From: Bacillota bacterium
Lineage (GTDB): Bacteria; Bacillota; Clostridia; Oscillospirales; Oscillospiraceae
DNA length: 42,105 nt
Assembly (NCBI GenBank): GCA_021768085.1
Contig: JAETOJ010000024.1
Location: 1 to 42,105 of the forward strand
Direction of reading: 5' to 3'
Positions within the stretch are counted from its first letter, which is position 1. The number at the start of each line of letters is the position of its first letter. Position numbers and translations under genes: made by a program. Shown in pieces: positions 6,745-14,288 of this stretch. The notes beneath the pieces were generated by a model, which was not told the origin of the DNA, did not search any database, and worked only from the letters and a program-made list of their open reading frames with translations.

Positions 6745-7209
6745 ATGATTTTTGCCTGCGCCAACGCTGTACCCTGTCCCTGCAAGTACCCCACCCCCAT
6801 CGAGACGGCCCTGAAGTGGATGGCAGATCACGATCTGGCCAGTATGGAGGCCGGCACCTATGAGCTCCAGGGGCAGGATCTGTATATCATGATCCAGGAC
6901 TTCACCACTCAGCCCGCCGAAGTTCGCCGCCCGGAGCGGCACAACGACTATCTGGACATCCAGTACATTGTCTCCGGGGTGGAGCGGATGGGCTATGTGC
7001 CCTATACGGGGAAGGAGACGGTGGACGAGGATCCGGAGGGGAAGGATGTGACCTTCTACAAGGATCTGGAGGGGGAGACCTTTGTGGACGTGACCCCGGG
7101 AAGCTACTGCATTTTCTTCTCCAACGATATCCACCGCCCTGGCTGCGCTGCCGGAAAGCCCTGCGCTGTGCGCAAGGCTGTGGTGAAGCTGAAGCAGAGC
7201 CTGCTGTGA
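6745..7209 (+). CDS. YhcH/YjgK/YiaL (DUF386) family protein
   Basis: This cupin-like protein of 154 residues belongs to the family that includes EbgC (evolved beta-galactosidase small subunit) and sialic-acid-operon YhcH. Family marks seen: RRPERHNDYLDIQYIVSGVERMGY with metal-type His, EGKDVTFYKDLEG, and the C-terminal FFSNDIHRPGCAAG with His. Relatives are thought to act on sugars, possibly as anomerases or isomerases; here no sugar operon is adjacent, so no substrate is proposed. The start is placed at ATG 6745 (10 bases after AAAGGA) because MIF is the common family beginning; GTG 6739 would add two residues but sits very close to the site. A strong terminator follows. Confidence 0.85.
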   Translation: MIFACANAVPCPCKYPTPIETALKWMADHDLASMEAGTYELQGQDLYIMIQDFTTQPAEVRRPERHNDYLDIQYIVSGVERMGYVPYTGKETVDEDPEGKDVTFYKDLEGETFVDVTPGSYCIFFSNDIHRPGCAAGKPCAVRKAVVKLKQSLL

Positions 7210-7215
7210 GATTGG

Positions 7216-7252
7216 AACAAGGCCGTCCGGCATCGCCGGGCGGCCTTGTTGT
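7216..7252 (+). terminator. Terminator after the YhcH-family gene
   Basis: A 16-bp stem (7216-7231 with 7235-7250; one T-G pair) with a 3-nt loop ATC, followed by a short T-rich tail. It starts 7 bases after the stop codon. Confidence 0.75.
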
Positions 7253-7299
7253 CTGCCGGGGCACTGGAAGGGGGATCCTCCGCTGGAAAATAGTTTGGC

Positions 7300-7328
7300 T
7301 TGCGCCAGAGACCTAAAAAAGTTACAAT
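7300..7328 (+). promoter_or_regulatory. Promoter of the first SleB-like hydrolase
   Basis: TTGCGC (7300-7305), 17-bp spacer, TACAAT (7323-7328). The -10 lies in GTTACAATTT (7321-7330), the same 10-mer found in the promoter of the second hydrolase gene at 8345-8354. Confidence 0.55.
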
Positions 7329-7384
7329 TTTGTCATAACTTCCGGGCAGTGGCCGGGGGAGACAACCATAAGGAGTGAACCGAG

Positions 7385-8200
7385 ATGAAGTTTGGGAAAG
7401 CGGCGGCAGGACTGGCACTGGGACTGGCACTGGCTCTGCCTCTGGCCCAGCCCGCCCGGGCCCAGGATGTGCTGTCGGTGGGCGGACAGAATCTGTGGAG
7501 CCAGGCCTCCGCCCGGCTGGTGGGGGGCGGCACCACCTACGTCTCCCTGCGGACGGTGGCGGGGCTGCTGGCTCCGGAGGCCCAGGTGTCCTGGGAGAAT
7601 GGCACGGCTTGGGTGCGGGGGGAGGGGGTGACCCTCTCGGTTCGCCCCGGGGATCAATGGATGACGGTGAACGACCGGGCGTTATACATACCCCACGGGG
7701 TGCTGCTGGAAAACGGGCGGACGCTGGTGCCTGTCCGGGTGCTGGCGGCAGCCCTGGGCGGCACGGTGGACTGGAGCCAGGAGCAGGGCGTGACCCTGAC
7801 CCCGGGCAGCGGGCAGGCGGCGGCCCCGGCCTATACGGCGGATGAGCTATACTGGCTGTCCCGGATCATCTCGGCGGAGAGCCGGGGGGAGCCGCTGCTG
7901 GGCAAGATCGCGGTGGGCACGGTGGTGCTGAACCGGGTGGCCAGCGGGGAGTTCCCCGACACCATCTATGACGTGATTTTTGATACCAAGTGGGGCGTCC
8001 AGTTCCAGCCAGTGGCAAACGGCTCCGTTTATGACGACCCAACCCCGGAGAGCGTGCTGGCGGCCAAGCTGGTGCTGGAAGGGGCCAGAGCCGCCGGAAA
8101 CAGCCTGTATTTTTTGGCGCCGGATTTGACGAATAACCACTGGATTATGGAGAACAGGGAATTTGTGGTAACCATTGGATGTCATTGGTTTTACCTCTGA
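7385..8200 (+). CDS. Secreted SleB-like cell-wall hydrolase with stalk domain (paralogue 1)
   Basis: This predicted exported peptidoglycan hydrolase has 271 residues. A signal peptide (1-26, ending ARA) is followed by a domain resembling the copper-amine-oxidase N-terminal stalk (about 28-140: TYVSLRTVAGLLAPEAQVSW, ENGRTLVPVRVLAAALGG). The C-terminal hydrolase_2/SleB catalytic domain (about 152-271) has the probable catalytic Glu165 in LSRIISAESRGEP. SleB proteins are spore-cortex lytic transglycosylases and the family also includes vegetative wall hydrolases. No LysM or classical SleB peptidoglycan-binding domain is seen; the stalk replaces it. AAGGAG is 7 bases before the ATG. A second, diverged copy follows at 8384. 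Confidence 0.88.
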   Translation: MKFGKAAAGLALGLALALPLAQPARAQDVLSVGGQNLWSQASARLVGGGTTYVSLRTVAGLLAPEAQVSWENGTAWVRGEGVTLSVRPGDQWMTVNDRALYIPHGVLLENGRTLVPVRVLAAALGGTVDWSQEQGVTLTPGSGQAAAPAYTADELYWLSRIISAESRGEPLLGKIAVGTVVLNRVASGEFPDTIYDVIFDTKWGVQFQPVANGSVYDDPTPESVLAAKLVLEGARAAGNSLYFLAPDLTNNHWIMENREFVVTIGCHWFYL

Positions 8201-8258
8201 GAATCCATATAATGGAAATTATATGGGTGTTAAATGGATAAAACTATATAATTAGCAC

Positions 8259-8298
8259 AATAGCCGAACCTCTAAATATAGGAGGTTCGGCTATTTTG
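8259..8298 (+). terminator. Terminator between the two hydrolase genes
   Basis: A perfect 14-bp stem (8259-8272 with 8282-8295), a 9-nt A/T loop, and a T-rich end. It separates the two paralogues into independent transcripts. Confidence 0.8.
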
Positions 8299-8310
8299 AC
8301 TACACAAAAA

Positions 8311-8354
8311 GGTTGCAAAACGGTTTTAAATCAGTTACAATATGGTTACAATTT
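8311..8354 (+). promoter_or_regulatory. Promoter of the second hydrolase built from four 11-bp tandem repeats
   Basis: Four consecutive 11-mers: GGTTGCAAAAC, GGTTTTAAATC, AGTTACAATAT, GGTTACAATTT. Within them TTGCAA (8313-8318), a 17-bp spacer and TACAAT (8336-8341) form the promoter. GTTACA at 8334 and 8345 reads TGTAAC-N5-TGTAAC on the other strand, which fits the Bacillus WalR half-site pattern TGTWAH-N5-TGTWAH; an 11-bp period is typical of OmpR-family regulators generally. Confidence 0.55.
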
Positions 8355-8370
8355 GAGAGCAAATTGTAAC
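8345..8370. repeat. 11-bp perfect dyad just upstream of the ribosome binding site
   Basis: GTTACAATTTG (8345-8355), loop AGAG, CAAATTGTAAC (8360-8370). It lies downstream of the -10 box and directly abuts the ribosome binding site AAGGAGAG, so it may be an operator in DNA or a 5' hairpin in the mRNA. Confidence 0.7.
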
Positions 8371-8383
8371 AAGGAGAGATTTC

Positions 8384-9298
8384 ATGAAAAAACGAGCAGT
8401 CAGTTCCTTGCTGGCCTCCCTCGCTGTCGTGAGCTTTATCCTGCCTGCACTGGCCGCGGACGCCCCTGAACTTGAGGAGACGCCCCCCGCCAGTGTTGAG
8501 GAGACTGTTGAATGGGCGCCCTTCCAGGTGGACGGCGAGCTCCGGCAGTCTGTGGAGTACGAGAACCGCAATGGCGTCACCTATGTCACCGTGAGCTCCT
8601 TCGTGTCCATGCTGGATCCGGAGGCCATGGTGGAGGAGGAGAATGGCGTCGTGACCGTCAACGCCGCCCGGGTCTTCCAGGTGGAGGACGGGTCGGGGAA
8701 CACCGCCACTGTGGTGGAGGAGACCCTGAACCTGACGGTGCAGGCCGGTGCCTCGTATATTGTGGCCAACGGCCGCTATCTCTATGCAAAGGACGACCTC
8801 ATCCTGCTGGACAATTCTGTGGCCGCTCCCGTTCGGCTGTTGGCGCGGGTGTTCAACCTGGATGTGGGCTATAACGGAGAAGCCGGCACCGTAGTGCTCA
8901 ACCACATCGGGGAAGGGGCCTACCTTCTCCCCGGCGACAGCTATTACAATGGCGACACCCTCTACTGGTTGTCCCGCATCATCAACGCGGAGAGTGGCAA
9001 CCAGGTTCTCGAGGGCAAGATTGCGGTGGGCAACGTGGTGATGAACCGGGTGAACAGCCCCAAATTCCCCGACAACATCTACGATGTGCTGTACCAGAAG
9101 AACCAGTTCAGTCCGGCCAGCAGCGGCTCCCTGAAGCGCACGCCCAATGAGGAGTCCGTGATCGCGGCCAAGCTGGTGCTGGACGGGGCAGAGGTGGTAC
9201 CCACCGCCCTGTTCTTCAGCCGTGCGGGCCTGCCCTGCTACGCGTCCCGCAACCGTCCCTATGTGACGACAATCGGAGCTCACGCGTTTTACGCCTGA
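8384..9298 (+). CDS. Secreted SleB-like cell-wall hydrolase with stalk domain (paralogue 2)
   Basis: This 304-residue exported hydrolase has the same layout as its upstream neighbour: signal peptide (1-25, ending ALA), an acidic linker (26-50), a stalk domain (about 50-175: TYVTVSSFVSMLDPEAMV, AAPVRLLARVFNLDVGY) and a C-terminal SleB/hydrolase_2 domain (about 190-304) with probable catalytic Glu203 in LSRIINAESGNQ. The catalytic domains of the two copies are clearly related (GKIAVG.VV.NRV, FPD.IYDV, E.SV.AAKLVL.GA), but the stalks have diverged, so the duplication is not recent. AAGGAGAG precedes the ATG. The unusual repeat-built promoter suggests specific regulation. Peptidoglycan cleavage is inferred from the family. 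Confidence 0.88.
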   Translation: MKKRAVSSLLASLAVVSFILPALAADAPELEETPPASVEETVEWAPFQVDGELRQSVEYENRNGVTYVTVSSFVSMLDPEAMVEEENGVVTVNAARVFQVEDGSGNTATVVEETLNLTVQAGASYIVANGRYLYAKDDLILLDNSVAAPVRLLARVFNLDVGYNGEAGTVVLNHIGEGAYLLPGDSYYNGDTLYWLSRIINAESGNQVLEGKIAVGNVVMNRVNSPKFPDNIYDVLYQKNQFSPASSGSLKRTPNEESVIAAKLVLDGAEVVPTALFFSRAGLPCYASRNRPYVTTIGAHAFYA

Positions 9299-9312
9299 GA
9301 AGCAAGGAACAA

Positions 9313-9345
9313 AGCACGGCGGCCTTCGGGCTGCCGTGCTGTTTT
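9313..9345 (+). terminator. Terminator of the second hydrolase gene
   Basis: AGCACGGCGGCC (9313-9324), tetraloop TTCG, and GGCTGCCGTGCT (9329-9340): a 12-bp stem with one G-T pair, then GTTTT. Confidence 0.85.
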
Positions 9346-9407
9346 ATGCCGCCGCCGCTGTGGGGTCGGGTGCTGTCCACCTCCCGCCCGCCGGCCCTTT
9401 TAGGCAC

Positions 9408-9440
9408 AAAACACCCCCGCAGGCCAATGGCCTGCGGGGG
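9408..9440 (-). terminator. Terminator of the AGCS symporter gene
   Basis: A perfect 12-bp GC stem (9414-9425 with 9429-9440) with loop AAT. On the minus strand it is followed by TGTTTTG. On the plus strand TTCAGCTTTTT follows, so it may work both ways at this convergent junction. Confidence 0.75.
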
Positions 9441-9463
9441 TTCAGCTTTTTGCTTCTGGGAGG

Positions 9464-10963
9464 TTATCGCTCCCCGGCCTTCACCGCCGCGGCGGCCTCC
9501 TGCTGGATGTCCTCAAAGTTGGACAGCATGGGCTCCACGTCCCTGCCCCGGAGCTTGCGATCCACGTAGTTTTTGGTGATGGCGATGACCACCGGGGACA
9601 GCGCCAGCACGCCCACCAAGTTGGGCAGCATCATCATGCCGTTGAGGGTGTCGGCGATGTCCCAGGCCAAGTTTTCCCCCATTACCGCGCCGCCGAAGGT
9701 GGCCAGCACAAAGACTACCTGATACACCTTTGTAATTTTTTCCCCGAATAAAAACTCGCAGGCTTTGCTGCCGTAGTGGCTCCAGCCCAGGCAGGTGGAG
9801 AAGGCAAACAGCATGACGGATACTGCCACAAAGGCGGCCCCGACAAAGCCGAAGTGCATGGAGAACACAGTGCCCACCAGGTTGGCGCCGCTCAGCTCTA
9901 CGCCATTGTAGGCCGCCATGGTGACGCCGGTTTCCAGATCCACCAGCCCGGAGGACAGCACGGAGAAGGCGGTGAGGGTGCACACGATGATGGTGTCGGC
10001 AAACACCTCGAAGATGCCCCACATACCCTGGCGTACCGGCTCCTTCACGTTGGAGCTGGAGTTGGCCATGACGGAGGAGCCAAGGCCCGCCTCGTTAGAG
10101 AACACCCCCCGCTTCATGCCCTGCTCGATGGCCAGCTTCATCACGGTGCCCGCGGCGCCGCCGGCGGCGGCCTCCAGGGAGAAGGCGCGGCTGAAGATGG
10201 CCTTGAACACCGGGCCGATCATGGAGATGTTGAGGCAGAAGATGGCGATGGAGCCGGCGATATACAGAATAACCATGAAGGGCACGATCTTCTCGGTGAC
10301 GGAGGCGATGCGCTTCAGGCCCCCCAGGATCACCAGGCCGGACAGGATGACGATGACAAGGCCGGTGACCCAGGTGGGGACGCTGAACACCGACTTCATA
10401 TTGCCGGAGATGGAGTTGATCTGGGTCATGTTGCCGATGCCGAAGGAGGCCAGGAAGCACAGTACGGAGAACAGCACCGCCAGCACCATGCCCAGGCCCT
10501 TGCAGCCCTTTTTGGAGCCCAGGCCGTCCCGGAGGTAGTACATGGCCCCGCCGGACCACTCCCCGACAGAGTTTCTCCGGCGGTAGAAGATGCCCAGCAC
10601 GTTTTCCGCGTAGCTGGTCATCATCCCGAAGAAGGCGATAAGCCACATCCAGAACACGGCCCCGGGACCGCCCGTGATGATGGCCCCCGCCACCCCTACG
10701 ATGTTGCCCGTGCCCACGGTGGCCGCCAGGGCGGTGCACAGGGACTGGAACTGGGAGATGGATCGATCTTCGGTGTGGGCGGACACGTCCTTGTGGAAAA
10801 TGGAGCCGATAGTTTGTTTCATCCAGTGGCTGAAGTGGCTGATCTGGAAGAATTTCGTGCGGCAGGTCATGAACACGCCCACAAAGGCCAGCAGGATCAG
10901 GGCGGGCCAGCCCCAGACGATGTTGTTCACCGCTGAGTTGATCTTGGCGATAGTCTCAAGCAT
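9464..10963 (-). CDS. Amino acid carrier protein, alanine/glycine:cation symporter (AGCS) family
   Basis: This integral membrane symporter of 499 residues imports alanine or glycine with Na+ (or H+) in characterised relatives. Family signatures seen: the N-terminal VNNIVWGWPALILLAFVGVFMT, the AGCS block QFQSLCTALAATVGTGNIVGVAGAI, GPGAVFWMWLIAFFGM, GVFSNEAGLGSS, and about ten hydrophobic segments. The start is placed at ATG 10963 (MLETIAKINSAV) with AGAGGGGA upstream; a longer in-frame start would add 21 residues including charged MYFDPFYYILLRKHEKRG, unlike the family. It lies downstream of gatB on the same strand with its own promoter inside the short gap. No terminator separates them, so read-through is possible. 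Confidence 0.93.
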   Translation of the reverse strand: MLETIAKINSAVNNIVWGWPALILLAFVGVFMTCRTKFFQISHFSHWMKQTIGSIFHKDVSAHTEDRSISQFQSLCTALAATVGTGNIVGVAGAIITGGPGAVFWMWLIAFFGMMTSYAENVLGIFYRRRNSVGEWSGGAMYYLRDGLGSKKGCKGLGMVLAVLFSVLCFLASFGIGNMTQINSISGNMKSVFSVPTWVTGLVIVILSGLVILGGLKRIASVTEKIVPFMVILYIAGSIAIFCLNISMIGPVFKAIFSRAFSLEAAAGGAAGTVMKLAIEQGMKRGVFSNEAGLGSSVMANSSSNVKEPVRQGMWGIFEVFADTIIVCTLTAFSVLSSGLVDLETGVTMAAYNGVELSGANLVGTVFSMHFGFVGAAFVAVSVMLFAFSTCLGWSHYGSKACEFLFGEKITKVYQVVFVLATFGGAVMGENLAWDIADTLNGMMMLPNLVGVLALSPVVIAITKNYVDRKLRGRDVEPMLSNFEDIQQEAAAAVKAGER

Positions 10964-10997
10964 TAACGGTTCCCCTCTTTTCTCGTGTTTCCTCAGC

Positions 10998-11026
10998 AGT
11001 ATATAATAAAATGGGTCAAAATACAA
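10998..11026 (-). promoter_or_regulatory. Promoter of the AGCS symporter gene
   Basis: On the minus strand: TTGTAT (11021-11026), 17-bp spacer, TATACT (10998-11003), within the 77 bp between gatB and the symporter start. Confidence 0.6.
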
Positions 11027-11040
11027 GAAAAAGATGAAAG

Positions 11041-12471
11041 TTACCCCTTTAAAAGCTGATTCAAAGTGGCATTCACCGCCTGGGGGTTGGCTTTCCCTTT
11101 CAGCTCCCGCATCACCTGGCCCACCAGGAAGCCGAAGGCCTTGTCCTTGCCGCCCTTGTAGTCGGCCACAGACTGGGGATTGGCCCGTAGCACCTTAGCG
11201 CAGATCTCCCGTACAAGGCCGTCGTCGTTGACCTGCTCCAGACCGTGCTCCTTGACGTAGGCGTCCACATCTCCATCCGAGTCGAAAACGGCCTCGAACA
11301 CCTTGACGGCGGTGTTGCGGTTCAGCTTGCCCTCCGACACCAGGGCGATGATCCGGGCCAGGGTGGGGGCGGTGAGCCTCATGTCCCGAGGTTCCAGCCC
11401 ACGGGCGGACAGCGCCCCCAGCACCTCCCCCATGATCCAGTTGGCCCCCTGCTTGGGGGGCACGCCCAGCGCCACCAGCTCCTCAAAAAACGCCGCCAGC
11501 GCCCGATCCGACGTGATCATCCGACAGTCGTACTCGGGCAGGCCATAGTCCGCCTGATACCGCTCCCGCTTGGCCTGGGCCAGCTCGGGCAGCCCTGCCC
11601 GCAGCCCGTCCAGGTATTCCTCCGACAGCTCGATGGGGGGAATGTCCGGCTCGGGGAAGTACCGGTAGTCCTGGGAGTCCTCCTTGGAGCGCATGGCATA
11701 GCTGGCGTCCTTGTTCTCATCCCAGCGGCGGGTCTCCTGGATCACTCGCCCGCCCTCCTCAATACACTCCACCTGCCGGCGTGCCTCGTAGTCGATGGCC
11801 CGGGCGATGGCCTTGAAGGAGCTGAGGTTTTTCATCTCCGTGCGGGTGCCCAGCTCTGAGCTGCCCAGGGGCCGCACCGACAGGTTTACGTCGCACCGCA
11901 GGGAGCCCTCCTGCATCTTGCAGTCGGACACTCCCAGGTATTGCAGCGTCTCCTTCAGCTGTTCCAGATAGGCGATCACCTCATCCGCCGTCCGGAAATC
12001 AGGCTCGGTGACGATCTCGATGAGGGGCACTCCACAGCGGTTGTAGTCCGCCCGGGTCTGGTCGATCCAGGGGTCGTGCATTAGCTTGCCCGCGTCCTCC
12101 TCCATGTGGAGCTCGTGGATGCGGACGGTTTTCTCCCCCGCTTTGGTGCGGATGGGGACAGCCCCGTCCCGGGCAATAGGCAGGTAGAGCTGGGAGATCT
12201 GGTACGCCTTGGGCAGGTCGGGATAGAAATAGTTTTTCCGGTCGAACTTGCCGTACCGGGTGATGGAGCAGTTCAGGGCCAGCCCCGCCTTGACGGCGAA
12301 CTCCAGCACCCGCCTGTTCAGCACCGGCAGTGTTCCCGGCATCCCGGTGCACACCGGGCAGCAGTGGGTATTGGGTGCGCCGCCGAACTGGGTGGTGCAG
12401 CCGCAGAAGATCTTGGTTTTGGTGGCCAGCTCCACGTGGGTCTCCAGGCCGATGACAGTCTCCCAGGTCAT
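11041..12471 (-). CDS. gatB: Asp-tRNA(Asn)/Glu-tRNA(Gln) amidotransferase subunit B
   Basis: GatB binds the misacylated tRNA, phosphorylates its Asp or Glu side chain, and transfers ammonia delivered from GatA. At 476 residues it has full family length. Seen: the N-terminal signature VIGLETHVELATKTKIFC, the zinc-site cysteines of FCGCTTQ and HCCPVCTG, the GatB signature region (PDLPKAYQISQLYLPIA, LHMEEDAGKLMHD, YNRCGVPLIEIVTEPD), and a C-terminal YqeY-like tRNA-binding domain (about 330-476, ending VNATLNQLLKG). The start overlaps the gatA stop by 4 bp (ATGA at 12468-12471), implying coupled translation in the order gatC-gatA-gatB. Confidence 0.97.
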   Translation of the reverse strand: MTWETVIGLETHVELATKTKIFCGCTTQFGGAPNTHCCPVCTGMPGTLPVLNRRVLEFAVKAGLALNCSITRYGKFDRKNYFYPDLPKAYQISQLYLPIARDGAVPIRTKAGEKTVRIHELHMEEDAGKLMHDPWIDQTRADYNRCGVPLIEIVTEPDFRTADEVIAYLEQLKETLQYLGVSDCKMQEGSLRCDVNLSVRPLGSSELGTRTEMKNLSSFKAIARAIDYEARRQVECIEEGGRVIQETRRWDENKDASYAMRSKEDSQDYRYFPEPDIPPIELSEEYLDGLRAGLPELAQAKRERYQADYGLPEYDCRMITSDRALAAFFEELVALGVPPKQGANWIMGEVLGALSARGLEPRDMRLTAPTLARIIALVSEGKLNRNTAVKVFEAVFDSDGDVDAYVKEHGLEQVNDDGLVREICAKVLRANPQSVADYKGGKDKAFGFLVGQVMRELKGKANPQAVNATLNQLLKG

Positions 12472-13970
12472 GCCTGCTCCCCTCCTTTCGGTGTGCGCTT
12501 GTGCCAGTCCGTCTCCAGTTGGAAGGCGTGGGCGGCGTTGAGGATGGCCCCCTCCCCGAAGTGGGGCCCGATGAGCTGGGCCCCGATGGGCAGGCGGTTG
12601 GTGTCAAACCCGCAGGGCATGGACAGCGCCGGCAGCCCCGCCAGGTTCACCGACACGGTGTAAATGTCGCTCAGGTACATCTTCAGCGGGTCGGACAGGC
12701 TCGCCCCCAGCCTGGGGGCGGTGGTGGGGGCCACCGGGGTCAAAAGCAGATCGCACTGCTGAAACGCCCCGTCAAAAGCGGCCTTGATCACCGCCTTGGC
12801 CTGTAACGCTTTTTTATAGTAGGCGTCGTAATACCCGGAGGACAGCACGAAGGTGCCCAGCAGGATCCGCCGCTTCACCTCCGCCCCGAAGCCCTGGGTG
12901 CGGGTTTTACAGTACAGGTCAGTCAGCCCGTCGTATTCCTCCGCCCGCCAGCCGTATTTCACCCCGTCGAACCGGGACAGGTTGGAGGACGCCTCGGCGC
13001 AGGCGATGATATAGTAGGCGGGCACAGCGTATTCCAGTACGGGGAAGGACAGCTCCACGATCTCCGCTCCCCGGCCCTTCAGCACCTCCGCCGCAGACAG
13101 TACAGCGGCCCGCACCTCCCCGTCCAGCCCGTCCCCGAAGCAGTCGGCAGGCAGGCCGATCCGCATACCCCGGATATCCCCTGTCAGCCCTGCCAACAGG
13201 CGGCCGTAGTCCACCCGGGGCCCGGAGCCGCTCCAGTCATCGTGTAGTCCGGGCAGGCTGGTGGCGTCGTGGGGATCGTGGCCCATGAGCACGTCCAGCA
13301 CGGCGGCGCAGTCCGCCGCGTCCCGGCACAAAGGCCCGATCTGATCCAGCGACGAGGCGTAGGCGATGAGCCCGTACCGGCTGACGGTGCCGTAGGTGGG
13401 CTTGATCCCGGTGACGCCGCAGAAGGAGGCGGGTTGGCGGATGGATCCGCCGGTGTCCGAGCCGATGGCGTACCAGCCCAGACCTGCCGCCACCGCCGCC
13501 GCCGCGCCTCCGGAGGAGCCGCCGGGGGCCCGATTCAAGTCCCAGGGATTGCGCACCGGGCCGTAGAAGGAGGTCTCCGAGGTAGAGCCCATGGCGAACT
13601 CGTCCATGTTTAGCTTGCCCAGGGACACCGCCCCGGCCTGGGCCAGCCGTTCCACCGCCATGGCGTCATAGGGGGGCGCGAAGTCGCCTAAAATTTTGGA
13701 CGCGCAGGAGGTCTTCACCCCCCGGGTGCAAAGGTTGTCCTTGAGGGCCATGGGCACGCCGTACAGGGGGCTTTGGGCGTTCTTCACCCCGGCCTGTAGT
13801 TGTTCGGCCCGCTCCAGCGCCCGCTCCCCGGTGACGGTGATAAAGGCGTTCAGCGCCCCGTCCCGGGCGGCCACCGCGTCCAGCGCCGTCTGGGTGGCCT
13901 CCACAATGGAGACCTGGCCCCGCCTGATGACTCTGCCCAATTCCAGGGCGGTTAGTTCTCTCAATTCCAT
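12468..13970 (-). CDS. gatA: Asp-tRNA(Asn)/Glu-tRNA(Gln) amidotransferase subunit A
   Basis: GatA is the amidase subunit: it hydrolyses glutamine and channels ammonia to GatB. It has 500 residues with the complete amidase-signature catalytic triad: Lys77 (ALKDNLCT), cis-Ser152 (GGSSGG) and nucleophile Ser176 (GSDTGGSIRQPA). The end HAFQLETDWHKR is usual for GatA. AGGAGG lies before the ATG at 13970, 10 bp after the gatC stop. The four genes aspS-gatC-gatA-gatB are packed with gaps of 20 bp or less and share the T-box leader at 15615-15917. Confidence 0.97.
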   Translation of the reverse strand: MELRELTALELGRVIRRGQVSIVEATQTALDAVAARDGALNAFITVTGERALERAEQLQAGVKNAQSPLYGVPMALKDNLCTRGVKTSCASKILGDFAPPYDAMAVERLAQAGAVSLGKLNMDEFAMGSTSETSFYGPVRNPWDLNRAPGGSSGGAAAAVAAGLGWYAIGSDTGGSIRQPASFCGVTGIKPTYGTVSRYGLIAYASSLDQIGPLCRDAADCAAVLDVLMGHDPHDATSLPGLHDDWSGSGPRVDYGRLLAGLTGDIRGMRIGLPADCFGDGLDGEVRAAVLSAAEVLKGRGAEIVELSFPVLEYAVPAYYIIACAEASSNLSRFDGVKYGWRAEEYDGLTDLYCKTRTQGFGAEVKRRILLGTFVLSSGYYDAYYKKALQAKAVIKAAFDGAFQQCDLLLTPVAPTTAPRLGASLSDPLKMYLSDIYTVSVNLAGLPALSMPCGFDTNRLPIGAQLIGPHFGEGAILNAAHAFQLETDWHKRTPKGGEQA

Positions 13971-13980
13971 ATGCCGCCTC

Positions 13981-14268
13981 CTATTCCACCGTCTTGGGCA
14001 CCAGGAACGCCTCGCCGTCCGGGGCGGGGGAGCCGGCCAGCAGTTCGGCCCGATCCTGTGAGGGGATCACCTCGTCCTCCCGCAGCACGTTCTTCACCGG
14101 GAACACGTGGCTCATGGGCTCCACCCCCTGGGTGTCCAGCCGCTCCAGCACGTCCATATAGGCCAGGATCCGCTCCAGCTCGGCGGTCATGGCCTGCCGC
14201 TCCCCCTCCTGCACCTCCAGCCGGGACAGCCCGGCGAGATAGTCTACCAGTTCCGCTGTAATGTTCAT
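13981..14268 (-). CDS. gatC: Asp-tRNA(Asn)/Glu-tRNA(Gln) amidotransferase subunit C
   Basis: GatC is the small subunit that wraps around and stabilises GatA-GatB. It has 95 residues, the usual length. Family pattern: VDYLAGLSRLEVQEGERQAMT, LERILAYMDVLERLDTQGVEP and VLREDEV. The ATG at 14268 follows GAGAGGAGAGGG, which overlaps the aspS stop; an upstream in-frame extension lacks family similarity and was not used. Confidence 0.95.
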   Translation of the reverse strand: MNITAELVDYLAGLSRLEVQEGERQAMTAELERILAYMDVLERLDTQGVEPMSHVFPVKNVLREDEVIPSQDRAELLAGSPAPDGEAFLVPKTVE

Positions 14269-14288
14269 GACAATCGCCCTCTCCTCTC

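Noticed and set aside
9776..10936. A 386-codon plus-strand frame opposite the AGCS symporter
   Set aside because: The minus-strand symporter has family motifs along its whole length; the plus frame is a His/Gly/Ala-rich shadow.
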